DNA from: Prevotellaceae bacterium
GTDB taxonomy: Bacteria > Bacteroidota > Bacteroidia > Bacteroidales > Bacteroidaceae
Assembly (NCBI GenBank): GCA_022508635.1
Contig: JAFLUV010000002.1
Span: 1-35,773, forward strand
Direction: 5' to 3'
DNA: 35,773 bases
The translations under genes were made by a program, and so were the position numbers. Under the pieces are notes generated by a model. The model searched no databases, was not told where the DNA came from, and saw nothing but the letters and a program-made list of their open reading frames with translations. Below, one piece after another: positions 7,868-15,721 of the stretch (the stretch's first letter is position 1; each line of letters starts with the position of its first letter).

Positions 7868-9451
7868 ATGAATCTAAAACCTATTTTTGCCGTTTCTCTT
7901 GCGGTAGTTCTCTCTTGTTCTGCATCATTTGCACAGAGTCTCAGTCCCAGCACCAAGACACATTGGGATAAGGGAACCCTCGTTGTTGAATCTCCTGTCC
8001 GTCCTGCTGGTCAGCAGAATGTCTTAGGACTTACGGCTCCGAAACTTGCCACCGTACGTGTTGCTTTCGTTGGACTTGGCATGCGTGGTCCTGGTGCTGT
8101 GGAGCGTTTTACTCACATTCCTGGTGTACAGATCGTTGCTCTTTGCGACTATGTGGAGGCACGTGCTGAAGGTTGCCAGAAGTATTTGCGCAATGCCGGA
8201 CTTCCACCTGCAGACATCTATAGCGGTGAAAATGGCTATGAGGAGCTTTGCAAGCGTCCTGATATCGATCTCGTCTATGTCGCTACTGACTGGGATCATC
8301 ATTTCCCTGTTGCCAAGTGTGCCCTGCAAAATGGAAAGCATACTGCTATTGAGGTGCCCAGCGCCATGAATTTGGAGCAGTGCTGGGAACTCATTAACTT
8401 AAGCGAACAGACTCGTAAGCATTGCATGATTCTTGAAAATTGCTGCTACGACTGGTATGAGCTTAATACGCTCAATATGGCTCAGAATGGTGTGTTTGGC
8501 GAAGTGCTTCGTGGCGAAGGTGCTTACATTCATAACCTTGATGATTTCTGGGATTATTATTGGAAGAATCCCGATGGCAGCGATCCCGACAAACTGGGCT
8601 GGCGCATGAAGTACAACATGGAGAACCGTGGCGATGTCTATGCCACCCACGGCCTCGGTCCTGTTGCTTTGGCTATGAATATCCATCGCGGTGACCGCTT
8701 TACAACCCTTGTTGCGATGGACACGAAGAGTGCTCATGGTAAAGAGTATGTGGAGAAGAAGACCGGACGTCCTTGTACGAATTATCGTAATGGCGACCAG
8801 ACTACGACTCTTATGCGTACGGCTGAAGGCAAGGTTGTCGAGATTCAGCACAACGTTATGAACCCTCAGCCCTACAATCGCCTTTACAAGCTGACAGGTA
8901 CCAAGGGTTATGCTACCAAATATCCCGAGCAGCACTATGCCCTCGACAAAAGTCAGCTTGCAGCAAGCGGTGTTGCACCAAAGGTGGACGACCTGAGCAG
9001 TCATGGTTTTCTGCCTGCCGCAGAGCAACAGGCTCTTGTTGCTAAGTATCAGCATCCCATCATCAAAAAGTATGGTGAGATGGCGCAGAAGGTAGGCGGT
9101 CATGGCGGTATGGACTTCTTTATGGATGCACGTCTTGTCTATTGCTTGCAAAATGGTCTGCCTCTCGATATGGATGTCTATGATCTTGCCGAGTGGTGCT
9201 GCCTGGCAGAGCTTGGCTCTCTCTCGATGGACAATAACTGCTGTTCTGTAGCATTCCCTGATTTTACCCGTGGATATTGGGATGTACAGAAGGGTTTCCA
9301 GTTCGCTTGGGCGTCTCCCGAGGATGAGGCTGCTGCTGAAGCTGCTGCGCAAGCCAGCACAGAGGCACAGAAGGAGCTTGTTATCAAGAAGAAGCTTTGG
9401 GAGAAGTACGACAAGGATAAGGAGAAAGCTGCAAAGAAAGCAAAGAAGTGA
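7868..9451 (+). CDS. Secreted Gfo/Idh/MocA protein, GH109-type glycosidase
   Basis: 527-residue protein with a signal peptide (residues 1-22, cleavage after SFA) and a Rossmann NAD-binding loop GLGMRG at 69-74. EVPSA at 162-166, DVYATHGLGP at about 256-265 and GGHGGMD further on are features of glycoside hydrolase family 109, NAD-dependent alpha-N-acetylgalactosaminidases able to cleave blood group A-type GalNAc. Substrate is inferred from family; some GH109 members act on other sugars. The last about 45 residues are an unusual Ala-rich then Lys-rich tail (ending EKAAKKAKK). The stop codon overlaps the GTG start of the next gene (GTGA). It has its own promoter at 7808-7835. Confidence 0.85.
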   Translation: MNLKPIFAVSLAVVLSCSASFAQSLSPSTKTHWDKGTLVVESPVRPAGQQNVLGLTAPKLATVRVAFVGLGMRGPGAVERFTHIPGVQIVALCDYVEARAEGCQKYLRNAGLPPADIYSGENGYEELCKRPDIDLVYVATDWDHHFPVAKCALQNGKHTAIEVPSAMNLEQCWELINLSEQTRKHCMILENCCYDWYELNTLNMAQNGVFGEVLRGEGAYIHNLDDFWDYYWKNPDGSDPDKLGWRMKYNMENRGDVYATHGLGPVALAMNIHRGDRFTTLVAMDTKSAHGKEYVEKKTGRPCTNYRNGDQTTTLMRTAEGKVVEIQHNVMNPQPYNRLYKLTGTKGYATKYPEQHYALDKSQLAASGVAPKVDDLSSHGFLPAAEQQALVAKYQHPIIKKYGEMAQKVGGHGGMDFFMDARLVYCLQNGLPLDMDVYDLAEWCCLAELGSLSMDNNCCSVAFPDFTRGYWDVQKGFQFAWASPEDEAAAEAAAQASTEAQKELVIKKKLWEKYDKDKEKAAKKAKK

Positions 9452-9984
9452 CCAAACAAGACCTGCGTCGACAGATTCGGGCACAGAAGAAACAATGTAC
9501 CGCTGCTCAGTTGGCAGCGATGTCTCAAAAAATATGTAACAGAGTGCTTACTACTGCTTGGTGGCAGGAGTCAAGCACTCTGCTACTTTATTATCCCCTT
9601 TCCGACGAAGTAGATGTGCGCCCCCTTATTCATAGTGCATACGAGTGTGGCAAGCGGATTCTGCTGCCTGTCGTAAAGGGTGAGGAGTTAGATCTGCATC
9701 TCTATGAGGGTGAGGGTTCTTTGGAGCAAGGAGCCTATGGTATCATGGAGCCTGTGAGATCTTTGTTTGCAGAGGAACAGTATGGCGAGGTAGGGTTAGC
9801 CCTCATTCCGGGAATGGCGTTCGACAGGGCGGGGCATCGCTTGGGTCGGGGCAAAGGCTATTACGACCGTCTTTTGCCAAAATTGACGGCTGCAAAGTTG
9901 GAAGGCATCTGCTTCCCTTTTCAGCTCTTGGAAGAAGTGCCTGTTGATGAATACGATATTCAAGTGCATGAAGTGATTGCCTGA
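9448..9984 (+). CDS. 5-formyltetrahydrofolate cyclo-ligase
   Basis: 178-residue cytoplasmic enzyme converting 5-formyl-THF to 5,10-methenyl-THF with ATP. Signature features: basic N-terminus with KQDLRRQIRAQKK, LLYYPLSDEVDVRPL, and the C-terminal IPGMAFDRAGHRLGRGKGYYDRLL, the phosphate-binding signature of the family. The start is GTG at 9448, sharing four bases with the stop of the upstream glycosidase gene, so translation is probably coupled. There is no functional link between a secreted glycosidase and folate salvage that I can name. Convergent with mutY, 27 bases apart, with no obvious terminator between. Confidence 0.92.
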   Translation: MTKQDLRRQIRAQKKQCTAAQLAAMSQKICNRVLTTAWWQESSTLLLYYPLSDEVDVRPLIHSAYECGKRILLPVVKGEELDLHLYEGEGSLEQGAYGIMEPVRSLFAEEQYGEVGLALIPGMAFDRAGHRLGRGKGYYDRLLPKLTAAKLEGICFPFQLLEEVPVDEYDIQVHEVIA

Positions 9985-10011
9985 ATGCGTTTTCTTATGC
10001 TTGTTTTGCAA

Positions 10012-11166
10012 CTATAAGAGAACTTGTTGCATCTCCAGCAGTTTCTCTAACAAACGGGGGAGGGCATAGCGGTCAAGGTCGGACTCACGTATCCATTGTG
10101 CATTGGCTATTGAGGGGTCTTCTGTTGAGACTTCAGGCTTCGGGTGCAGGCTTTTGTCCGAAGACTGGGGAACAGGAATGCTTACGGGAAGGGAGAGACA
10201 ATAGAAGTCTGCGTGAAGTCGTTGGTGAGTGAGTTGATGACGAACGTCTCGGGCAATGGGTGTCAGCCAATTACCATTTCCTGATATTTCCTTGTCATTC
10301 CCGGTCAGGAGTCCTAAGCCTAATAATCCTGAAGTCAATATGTGCCTTTCCACTTCTGACTGCATGAGGGGTTTCTCCGATTCTATCAGGGGGAACTCGA
10401 AGAGGCCTTGCCAGATGTCGCCGCTGCCACGGCGGTGGAGCAGGGTGTGTCCATCCTTTGTGCGTATATATATATAGGTAAGGAAGCGGTCGCGGATGGC
10501 GGTGCGTTTTGACTTGACGGGCAGTATGTCTACTTGGTGTGTTTCCAGAGCAATGCAGGTGTCGGAGAGAGGACAGACGGAACAGGCCGGCGATGTGGGC
10601 TTGCACTGCAGGGCACCGAAATCCATGATGGCTTGATTGTAGAGGGCGGCATGACGATGGTCGAGCATTTCGTCGGCAAGGGCACGCAGGAGTTTCTTTC
10701 CTTTCGTGGTATCGACAGGTTCGCTGATGCCGAAGTAGCGGGAAAGGACGCGTTGCACGTTGCCGTCGATTACTGCATAGGGCTGGTCGAAGGCAAAGCT
10801 CATGATGGCAGCTGCGGTGTAGTCACCTACGCCAGGCAAGGCTCTGACGGAGGCGTAGTCCTTTGGGAAACATCCTGCCTGAGCTATCTGTTTTGCAGCG
10901 GCATGCAGGTGGCGGGCTCGGCTGTAATAGCCTAAGCCTTGCCAGAGCAGCAGTACCTCTTCCTCGCTTGCGGCAGCCAGGTGCTCGGCTGTGGGGTAAC
11001 GCTCCGCAAAGCGTAGGTAGTAGTCCATGCCCTGGCTGACCTGTGTCTGTTGCAGGATGAGCTCCGAAAGCATGATAAGATAGGGGTCTCTGGTGTGACG
11101 CCAAGGCAGGTCGCGCCCCGAAACGGCGTACCATTGTTCCAAAAGGCTGGAAAATGCAGATGTCAT
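10012..11166 (-). CDS. mutY: A/G-specific adenine glycosylase MutY
   Basis: Base-excision-repair glycosylase removing adenine opposite 8-oxoguanine. Catalytic Glu35 in LSELILQQTQV, HhH segment LPGVGDYTAAAI at about 110-121, catalytic Asp134 in VIDGNVQRVL, and a 4Fe-4S cluster motif C-x6-C-x2-C-x5-C near residue 190. The C-terminal NUDIX-like domain (from about 230, with DIWQGLFEFPL) recognises 8-oxoG. The 384-residue length is slightly long. A TACTTTTG box ends only 4 bases before the ATG, so the mRNA may be leaderless. Confidence 0.95.
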   Translation of the reverse strand: MTSAFSSLLEQWYAVSGRDLPWRHTRDPYLIMLSELILQQTQVSQGMDYYLRFAERYPTAEHLAAASEEEVLLLWQGLGYYSRARHLHAAAKQIAQAGCFPKDYASVRALPGVGDYTAAAIMSFAFDQPYAVIDGNVQRVLSRYFGISEPVDTTKGKKLLRALADEMLDHRHAALYNQAIMDFGALQCKPTSPACSVCPLSDTCIALETHQVDILPVKSKRTAIRDRFLTYIYIRTKDGHTLLHRRGSGDIWQGLFEFPLIESEKPLMQSEVERHILTSGLLGLGLLTGNDKEISGNGNWLTPIARDVRHQLTHQRLHADFYCLSLPVSIPVPQSSDKSLHPKPEVSTEDPSIANAQWIRESDLDRYALPRLLEKLLEMQQVLL

Positions 11167-11170
11167 GGTG

Positions 11171-11178
11171 CAAAAGTA
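11171..11178 (-). promoter_or_regulatory. -7 promoter box abutting the mutY start
   Basis: Minus-strand TACTTTTG, matching TAnnTTTG, ends at 11171; the mutY ATG begins at 11166. Transcription would start at or within a base or two of the A of ATG. No good -33 TTTG is visible. Confidence 0.4.
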
Positions 11179-11263
11179 CTGCTTTTTGTGTATCAGACAG
11201 ACTATGATGCAACTTTTTTTTCAATAAATGTGCAAAAGTCTTTCTACTAAGAAAAAATAATTG

Positions 11264-11271
11264 TACCTTTG
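11264..11271 (+). promoter_or_regulatory. -7 promoter box for the small basic protein and rng
   Basis: TACCTTTG fits the Bacteroidetes -7 consensus and lies 52 bases before the ATG at 11324. The -33 region is T-rich (TCTTTCTAC) without a perfect TTTG. Confidence 0.55.
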
Positions 11272-11323
11272 CAGTCCGAAAAGGTGTAGATATAAATAGT
11301 ACTAACCATAAATACTCCAAATT

Positions 11324-11413
11324 ATGCCAAACGGAAAGAAGCATAAGAGACACAAGATGTCAACGCACAAGCGTAAGAAAAGACTGAGAAAGAACAGACA
11401 TAAGAGCAAGTGA
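11324..11413 (+). CDS. 29-residue basic ribosomal-type protein (AURKAIP1/COX24-like)
   Basis: Short open frame encoding 29 residues starting MPNGKKHKRHKMSTHKRKK, of which more than half are Lys, Arg or His. It resembles tiny Bacteroidetes proteins annotated as AURKAIP1/COX24-domain, related to mitochondrial small-subunit protein mS38 and, in composition, to mycobacterial bS22. A structural ribosome component is therefore likely. It has its own promoter box at 11264 and its own strong terminator at 11431-11467, so it is an independently transcribed gene located 76 bases before RNase E/G. It is easily missed by gene callers because of its size. Confidence 0.75.
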   Translation: MPNGKKHKRHKMSTHKRKKRLRKNRHKSK

Positions 11414-11430
11414 CGCACTTCTCAGAGCCC

Positions 11431-11467
11431 AAAAAGGTGGCAGTATTCAGTTCTGTCACCTTTTTTT
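11431..11467 (+). terminator. Rho-independent terminator after the small protein
   Basis: AAAAAGGTGGCAG (11431-11443) pairs with CTGTCACCTTTTT (11453-11465) with one G-U pair and a 9-base loop, ending in a T-run. It lies 18 bases after the small gene's stop and 23 bases before the RNase E/G start, so RNase E/G needs read-through or a promoter I cannot see. Confidence 0.85.
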
Positions 11468-11489
11468 ATAGTATAACAAGTACAAGCAA

Positions 11490-13064
11490 GTGACAAGCGA
11501 ATTATTCATTGACGTACATCCGAAGAAGATCTCTATTGCCCTGACCGAGGACAAGCGTCTGGCAGAGTATCAGGAGGAAGAGCAGAGTGTCTCTTTCTCC
11601 GTGGGGAATATCTACCTTGCCAAGGTGCACAAGCTGATGCAGGGGCTCAATGCCTGCTTTGTCAACGTGGGGCACGAGCGCGATGCTTTCCTGCATTATC
11701 TGGACATGGGTACGCAGTTCGCTTCATATGCCAAGTATCTCAAGCAGGTACAGAGCGACCGCAAGAACCTTTACCCTTTTGAGAAGGCCGCGAAGCTGCC
11801 CGATCTTCCCAGGGATGGCAGTGTGCAGACTTTCCTGCAGCAGGGACAGGAGGTGCTGGTGCAGATTGTGAAAGAGCCTATCAGCACCAAGGGACCGCGA
11901 CTGACCTGTGACATTTCTTTTCCGGGACGCTTCCTTGTCTTTACGCCGTTTGGCGACAAGGTTTCGGTCTCTACCAAGATAAAGAGTGCGGCAGAGCGTG
12001 CGCGGCTCAAGCAGATCATCCAGAGTATCATGCCGGCTAACTGCGGCATCATCGTTCGCACTGTGGCAGAGGGTAAGAAAGCGAGCGAGCTGGATGCCGA
12101 GATGAAGCTTCTCGTGTCGCGATGGGAGGATACGCTGCGCAAGGTGCAGCTGGCAAAAGAAATGCCTGTGCTTGTGTACGAGGAGACGAGCCGCTCCGTC
12201 GGCATGCTGCGCGACCTCTTCAATCCGAGCTTCGAGAATATCTACGTGAACAGCGTGGCGGTCTATCATGAGGTGCGCGACTATGTGAGCCTCATTGCTC
12301 CAGAGTGCGTCGAGGTGGTGAAGCTCTACAAGGGCAAGCTGCCTATTTTTGATAACTTCGACATTACGCGCCAGATTAAGTCGGGCTTCGGCCGCACTGT
12401 TTCCTACAAGCATGGTGCCTACCTCATCATCGAGCATACCGAGGCGCTGCATGTCGTCGACGTGAACAGCGGAAACCGTACTCGCAACAAGGACAGCCAG
12501 GAGAGCAATGCCTTGGAGGTCAACCTTGGTGCTGCCGAGGAGCTGGCGCGGCAGTTGCGCTTGCGCGATATGGGTGGCATCATCGTCGTTGACTTTATCG
12601 ACATGAAGTCGGCGGATGACCGTCAGCAGCTCTACGAGCACATGTGCGAGCTGATGAAGCGCGATCGTGCCCGCCACAACATTCTTCCTTTGAGCAAGTT
12701 CTGCCTGATGCAGATAACGCGCCAGAGGGTACGTCCCGTCATGAACGTGGCTGTCGAGGAGACGTGTCCTTCCTGTCACGGGACGGGCACCATCAAGAGC
12801 AGCTTCCTTTTCGAGAGCGTGCTGGAGGGAAAGATCAAGTTCCTCTGCTACAAGCTCGGCATCAAGCGTTTCACGCTGCACGTGCATCCCTACGTGGCTG
12901 CCTTCCTGAGTCAGGGATTCTTCAGTATCCGCCGCAAGTGGCAGCTCAAGTATGGCTTCGGCGTGAAGGTCATCCCCAGTCAGAAGCTCGCTTTCCTGCA
13001 ATATGAGTTCTACGACAGGAACGGGCAGGAGATTGACATGAAGGAGGAGGTAGAGATACGCTGA
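11490..13064 (+). CDS. rng: Ribonuclease E/G family endonuclease
   Basis: 524-residue RNase G-type endonuclease for rRNA maturation and mRNA decay. An S1-like domain lies at about 35-110 (VGNIYLAKVHKLMQGLNACFV), interrupted in the typical RNase E/G way. The DNase-I-like catalytic part contains HVVDVNSGN near residue 325 and IIVVDFIDM near 365, carrying the two metal-binding aspartates. The zinc-link CPSCHGTG near residue 430 supports dimerisation. No long C-terminal degradosome scaffold is present, so this is the short RNase G form. The start is GTG at 11490, from which MTSELFIDVHP aligns with the family N-terminus. Confidence 0.93.
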   Translation: MTSELFIDVHPKKISIALTEDKRLAEYQEEEQSVSFSVGNIYLAKVHKLMQGLNACFVNVGHERDAFLHYLDMGTQFASYAKYLKQVQSDRKNLYPFEKAAKLPDLPRDGSVQTFLQQGQEVLVQIVKEPISTKGPRLTCDISFPGRFLVFTPFGDKVSVSTKIKSAAERARLKQIIQSIMPANCGIIVRTVAEGKKASELDAEMKLLVSRWEDTLRKVQLAKEMPVLVYEETSRSVGMLRDLFNPSFENIYVNSVAVYHEVRDYVSLIAPECVEVVKLYKGKLPIFDNFDITRQIKSGFGRTVSYKHGAYLIIEHTEALHVVDVNSGNRTRNKDSQESNALEVNLGAAEELARQLRLRDMGGIIVVDFIDMKSADDRQQLYEHMCELMKRDRARHNILPLSKFCLMQITRQRVRPVMNVAVEETCPSCHGTGTIKSSFLFESVLEGKIKFLCYKLGIKRFTLHVHPYVAAFLSQGFFSIRRKWQLKYGFGVKVIPSQKLAFLQYEFYDRNGQEIDMKEEVEIR

Positions 13065-13126
13065 CTCCACGGCAGTTCTGCCTGTAGAGATAAATAATCC
13101 GCCTATATGCGATATGCATGAGGGTG

Positions 13127-13152
13127 CGGCCAGGCCTTGGGAGGTCTGGCCG
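13127..13152 (+). terminator. GC-rich hairpin downstream of rng
   Basis: Bases 13127-13137 and 13142-13152 form an 11-bp stem (one G-U pair) around a TGGG tetraloop. It has no T-run, so it may be a 3' stabiliser or a weak terminator for RNase E/G. Confidence 0.45.
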
Positions 13153-13221
13153 TTGCCGTATCTATGGGGTTGCTGTGTCTATATGGGGTGGCAAATGTAA
13201 CGGTATCGTAACATGGTTTTC

Positions 13222-13252
13222 TTGCCTTTCTGCGCGAGAGACCGTACCTTTG
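13222..13252 (+). promoter_or_regulatory. Promoter for the Na/Pi symporter
   Basis: TTG at 13222-13224, 20-base spacer, TACCTTTG at 13245-13252; ATG 27 bases later. A good match to the Bacteroidetes consensus. Confidence 0.7.
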
Positions 13253-13278
13253 CGGCTAAAATAAAGACAAGTTAGGCT

Positions 13279-14937
13279 ATGGAAGAGAATCAAGGCTATG
13301 TGATGGCAGTGTTCAAGCTGCTGGGTTCGTTGGGACTGCTGATCTACGGTATGCGAATGATGAGCGAGGCGCTGCAGAAGATGGCAGGGCCGGGGCTGCG
13401 GCACGTGCTGGCGAAGATGACGACGAATCGCGTGACAGGCATGCTGACAGGTATTCTGGTGACGGCGGCTGTGCAGTCGTCTACGGCTACGACGGTGATG
13501 ACCGTCTCCTTCGTCAATGCGGGACTGCTGACGCTGGCACAGGCCATCTCCATCATCATGGGGGCGAATATCGGCACGACGCTGACGGCGTGGATCATGT
13601 CGGCGGGCTTCACATTCAACATCACGGACTTCGTCTTTCCCGCCTTCATCGTCGCCATGTTCCTCATCTACCGCAAGCAGCACCGCATCATGGGCGACTT
13701 CCTCTTCGGCATCGCCTTCCTCTTCCTCGGACTCGGTACGCTGCGGCAGACGGGCATGGACATGCACTTGGGCGAGAACGAGGCGGTGCTGCGGTTCTTC
13801 TCCTCGTTCGATCCGGACAGCTTCTCCACGACGCTGATCTTCCTCCTTATGGGCGGCGTGCTGACCATGTGCGTGCAGTCCTCGGCAGCCGTCATGGCAA
13901 TAACGATGATACTCTGCTCGAGCGGTGCACTGCCTATCTATCAGGGCATTGCACTGGTGATGGGCGAGAACATCGGCACCACCGTCACGTCGAACGTGGC
14001 CGCCCTGTCGGCTTCCACGCAGGCGCGCCGGGCAGCCTTCGCCCACATGTTCTTCAACGTCTTCGGCGTGCTGTGGATGCTCTTCGTCTTCCATCCTTTC
14101 ATCGACGGCGTTTGCAGTCTGGTCGGCGATGCATCTCTCAGCGTCGTACTGGCCATGTTCCATACGGCCTTCAACCTCATCAACACGTTCCTGCTCATCT
14201 GGTTCGTGCCGCAGATAGAGCGCATTGTCTGCTTCGTCATCCGTGAGAAGGACGATGCCGAGCCCTTGCGCCTGCAATACATCCATGCCGGACTGATGCA
14301 GACGCCCGAGATATCCGTCCTGCAGGCACAGAAGGAGACGGCAGCCTTTGCCCAGCGCGTACAGCAGATGTTCGGCAAGGTGCGCCAGCTCTCTGCCGAG
14401 GGCGACGGCAAGGCCTTCGAGGAGCTCTACAGGCAGATAGAGCACGAGGAGGATCTCTCCGACAGGATTGAGATTGAGATAGCGCACTACCTGGAACAGG
14501 TGAGCGACGACCACCTGAGCGACGAGACGAAGCAGAAGATACGCCAGATGATGCGCGAGGTCAGCGAGCTCGAGTCGGTCAGCGACGCCTGCTACAAGCT
14601 CGCCCGCACGCTCGAGCGGAAGCAGGATGGCGGCAAGGAGTTCACGCCTCGCCAGACCGCGCGTCTGCAGGAGATGATGGATCTGGCCGACAGCGCCCTC
14701 ACGCAGATGAACGTCATCATGGGCGGCCACCGCAGCGACCACGACATACGCGAGACCTTCCGCATAGAGAACGACATCAACCAGCTGCGTCAGCACCTGA
14801 AGACAGAGAACGTGCAGGCCGTCAACGACCATGAGTACGACTATGCCGTCGGCACCCTCTACGTCGACATTATCAACGAGCTGGAAAAGCTGGGCGACTA
14901 CGTCGTCAACGTCGTGCAGGCGCGTTTCGGCAAGTAG
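13279..14937 (+). CDS. Na/Pi cotransporter family protein with PhoU-like tail
   Basis: 552-residue inner-membrane protein of the NptA / PF02690 type, importing phosphate with sodium or regulating its flux. The membrane part (about 1-315) carries the duplicated family motif: AAVQSSTATTVMTVSF near residue 66 and CVQSSAAVMAITMIL near 200, each followed by MGANIGTT or MGENIGTT. The cytoplasmic part (about 335-552) is all-helical and PhoU-like (IEHEEDLSDRIEIEIAHYL). The gene is followed 97 bases later by a response regulator and histidine kinase, which suggests a phosphate-sensing unit, though each has its own promoter. Confidence 0.9.
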   Translation: MEENQGYVMAVFKLLGSLGLLIYGMRMMSEALQKMAGPGLRHVLAKMTTNRVTGMLTGILVTAAVQSSTATTVMTVSFVNAGLLTLAQAISIIMGANIGTTLTAWIMSAGFTFNITDFVFPAFIVAMFLIYRKQHRIMGDFLFGIAFLFLGLGTLRQTGMDMHLGENEAVLRFFSSFDPDSFSTTLIFLLMGGVLTMCVQSSAAVMAITMILCSSGALPIYQGIALVMGENIGTTVTSNVAALSASTQARRAAFAHMFFNVFGVLWMLFVFHPFIDGVCSLVGDASLSVVLAMFHTAFNLINTFLLIWFVPQIERIVCFVIREKDDAEPLRLQYIHAGLMQTPEISVLQAQKETAAFAQRVQQMFGKVRQLSAEGDGKAFEELYRQIEHEEDLSDRIEIEIAHYLEQVSDDHLSDETKQKIRQMMREVSELESVSDACYKLARTLERKQDGGKEFTPRQTARLQEMMDLADSALTQMNVIMGGHRSDHDIRETFRIENDINQLRQHLKTENVQAVNDHEYDYAVGTLYVDIINELEKLGDYVVNVVQARFGK

Positions 14938-14994
14938 TCCTCCGCCGGACTCGGCCTCAATACGCGCGCCCTCGTCCGGAAAACTCCCGATACA

Positions 14995-15026
14995 TTTGGC
15001 ATATTGCATACTTCGTCGTACCTTTG
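14995..15026 (+). promoter_or_regulatory. Consensus promoter abutting the response-regulator start
   Basis: TTTG at 14995-14998, exactly 20 bases, TACCTTTG at 15019-15026. The ATG begins at 15035, only 8 bases after the box, so the transcript would have a leader of about 2-5 nt. Confidence 0.75.
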
Positions 15027-15034
15027 CATCCGGA

Positions 15035-15721
15035 ATGGAACAAAAGCGGATACTTATCGTCGACGACGAGCAGGACTTGTGCGACATACTGCTCTTCAAT
15101 CTTCGTGCAGCAGGCTACGGAGCCGAGGCTGTCCGTTCGGCCGAGGCTGCGATGCAGCTTGGCGCAGAGGGCTACAGCCTGCTGCTGCTTGACGTGATGC
15201 TGCCGGGCATGTCGGGCCATGAGCTCGCCAGGCGCCTGAAGGCCGACCGGCGGACACGGCACATCCCCATCATCTTCCTTACTGCCAGGGACACGGAGGA
15301 GGACACCTTGCAGGGCTTCGGCCTCGGTGCAGACGACTACGTGACCAAGCCCTTCTCCGTCCGCGAGGTGATGGCAAGGGTAAGAGCCGTGCTCGGCAGG
15401 ACCACAGGCTCCGGGAGCAGGCAGCTCGCCTACGAGGGGCTGAGGATAGACACCGACAGCAAGGTGGTGGTGGTCGACGGCGATACGGCCAGCCTCACGC
15501 GCACGGAGTACGACCTGCTGCGTCTGCTGCTCGAGCATCGCGGGCAGATGTTCAGCCGTCAGCAGCTGATCGAGAGCGTGTGGCCGCAGGACGTCATCGT
15601 CACGGAGCGGACAGTCGACGTCAACATCGCCCGCCTGCGCAAGAAGTTGAACAGCTATGCCGCCTGCATCGTCTCCCGCATAGGCTTCGGCTACAGCTTT
15701 GAACCGAAGCCGCATGAGTGA
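15035..15721 (+). CDS. OmpR/PhoB-family response regulator
   Basis: 228-residue two-domain regulator. Receiver at 1-120: acidic pair Asp10/Asp11 in ILIVDDEQD, phospho-acceptor Asp53 in LLDVMLPGMSG, switch Thr in FLTARD and Lys in VTKPF. A winged-helix DNA-binding domain at about 132-228 shows LTRTEYDLLRLLLEH and ERTVDVNIARLRKKL. The start is firm, since ILIVDDE must be close to the N-terminus. Its stop overlaps the kinase gene by 8 bases, so the two form a translationally coupled two-component system. Adjacency to the Na/Pi symporter suggests a PhoB-like role, but I see no phosphate-specific residue evidence. Confidence 0.93.
   Translation: MEQKRILIVDDEQDLCDILLFNLRAAGYGAEAVRSAEAAMQLGAEGYSLLLLDVMLPGMSGHELARRLKADRRTRHIPIIFLTARDTEEDTLQGFGLGADDYVTKPFSVREVMARVRAVLGRTTGSGSRQLAYEGLRIDTDSKVVVVDGDTASLTRTEYDLLRLLLEHRGQMFSRQQLIESVWPQDVIVTERTVDVNIARLRKKLNSYAACIVSRIGFGYSFEPKPHE

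Noticed and set aside
8399-9484. 361-codon minus-strand open frame opposite the GH109-type gene
   Set aside because: Antisense shadow without recognisable features.
11724-13070. 448-codon minus-strand open frame opposite RNase E/G
   Set aside because: Antisense to a well-conserved enzyme; no domain or start signal.
14995-15010. TTGGCATATTGCA as a possible sigma-54 (-24/-12) promoter
   Set aside because: The GG-to-GC spacing is too short for sigma-54; the sequence fits the -33 part of a housekeeping promoter instead.
13162-15099. 645-codon open frame on the minus strand opposite the Na/Pi symporter
   Set aside because: His/Arg/Glu-rich low-complexity translation typical of the reverse of a GC-rich membrane protein gene; the plus-strand gene has family motifs and a promoter.
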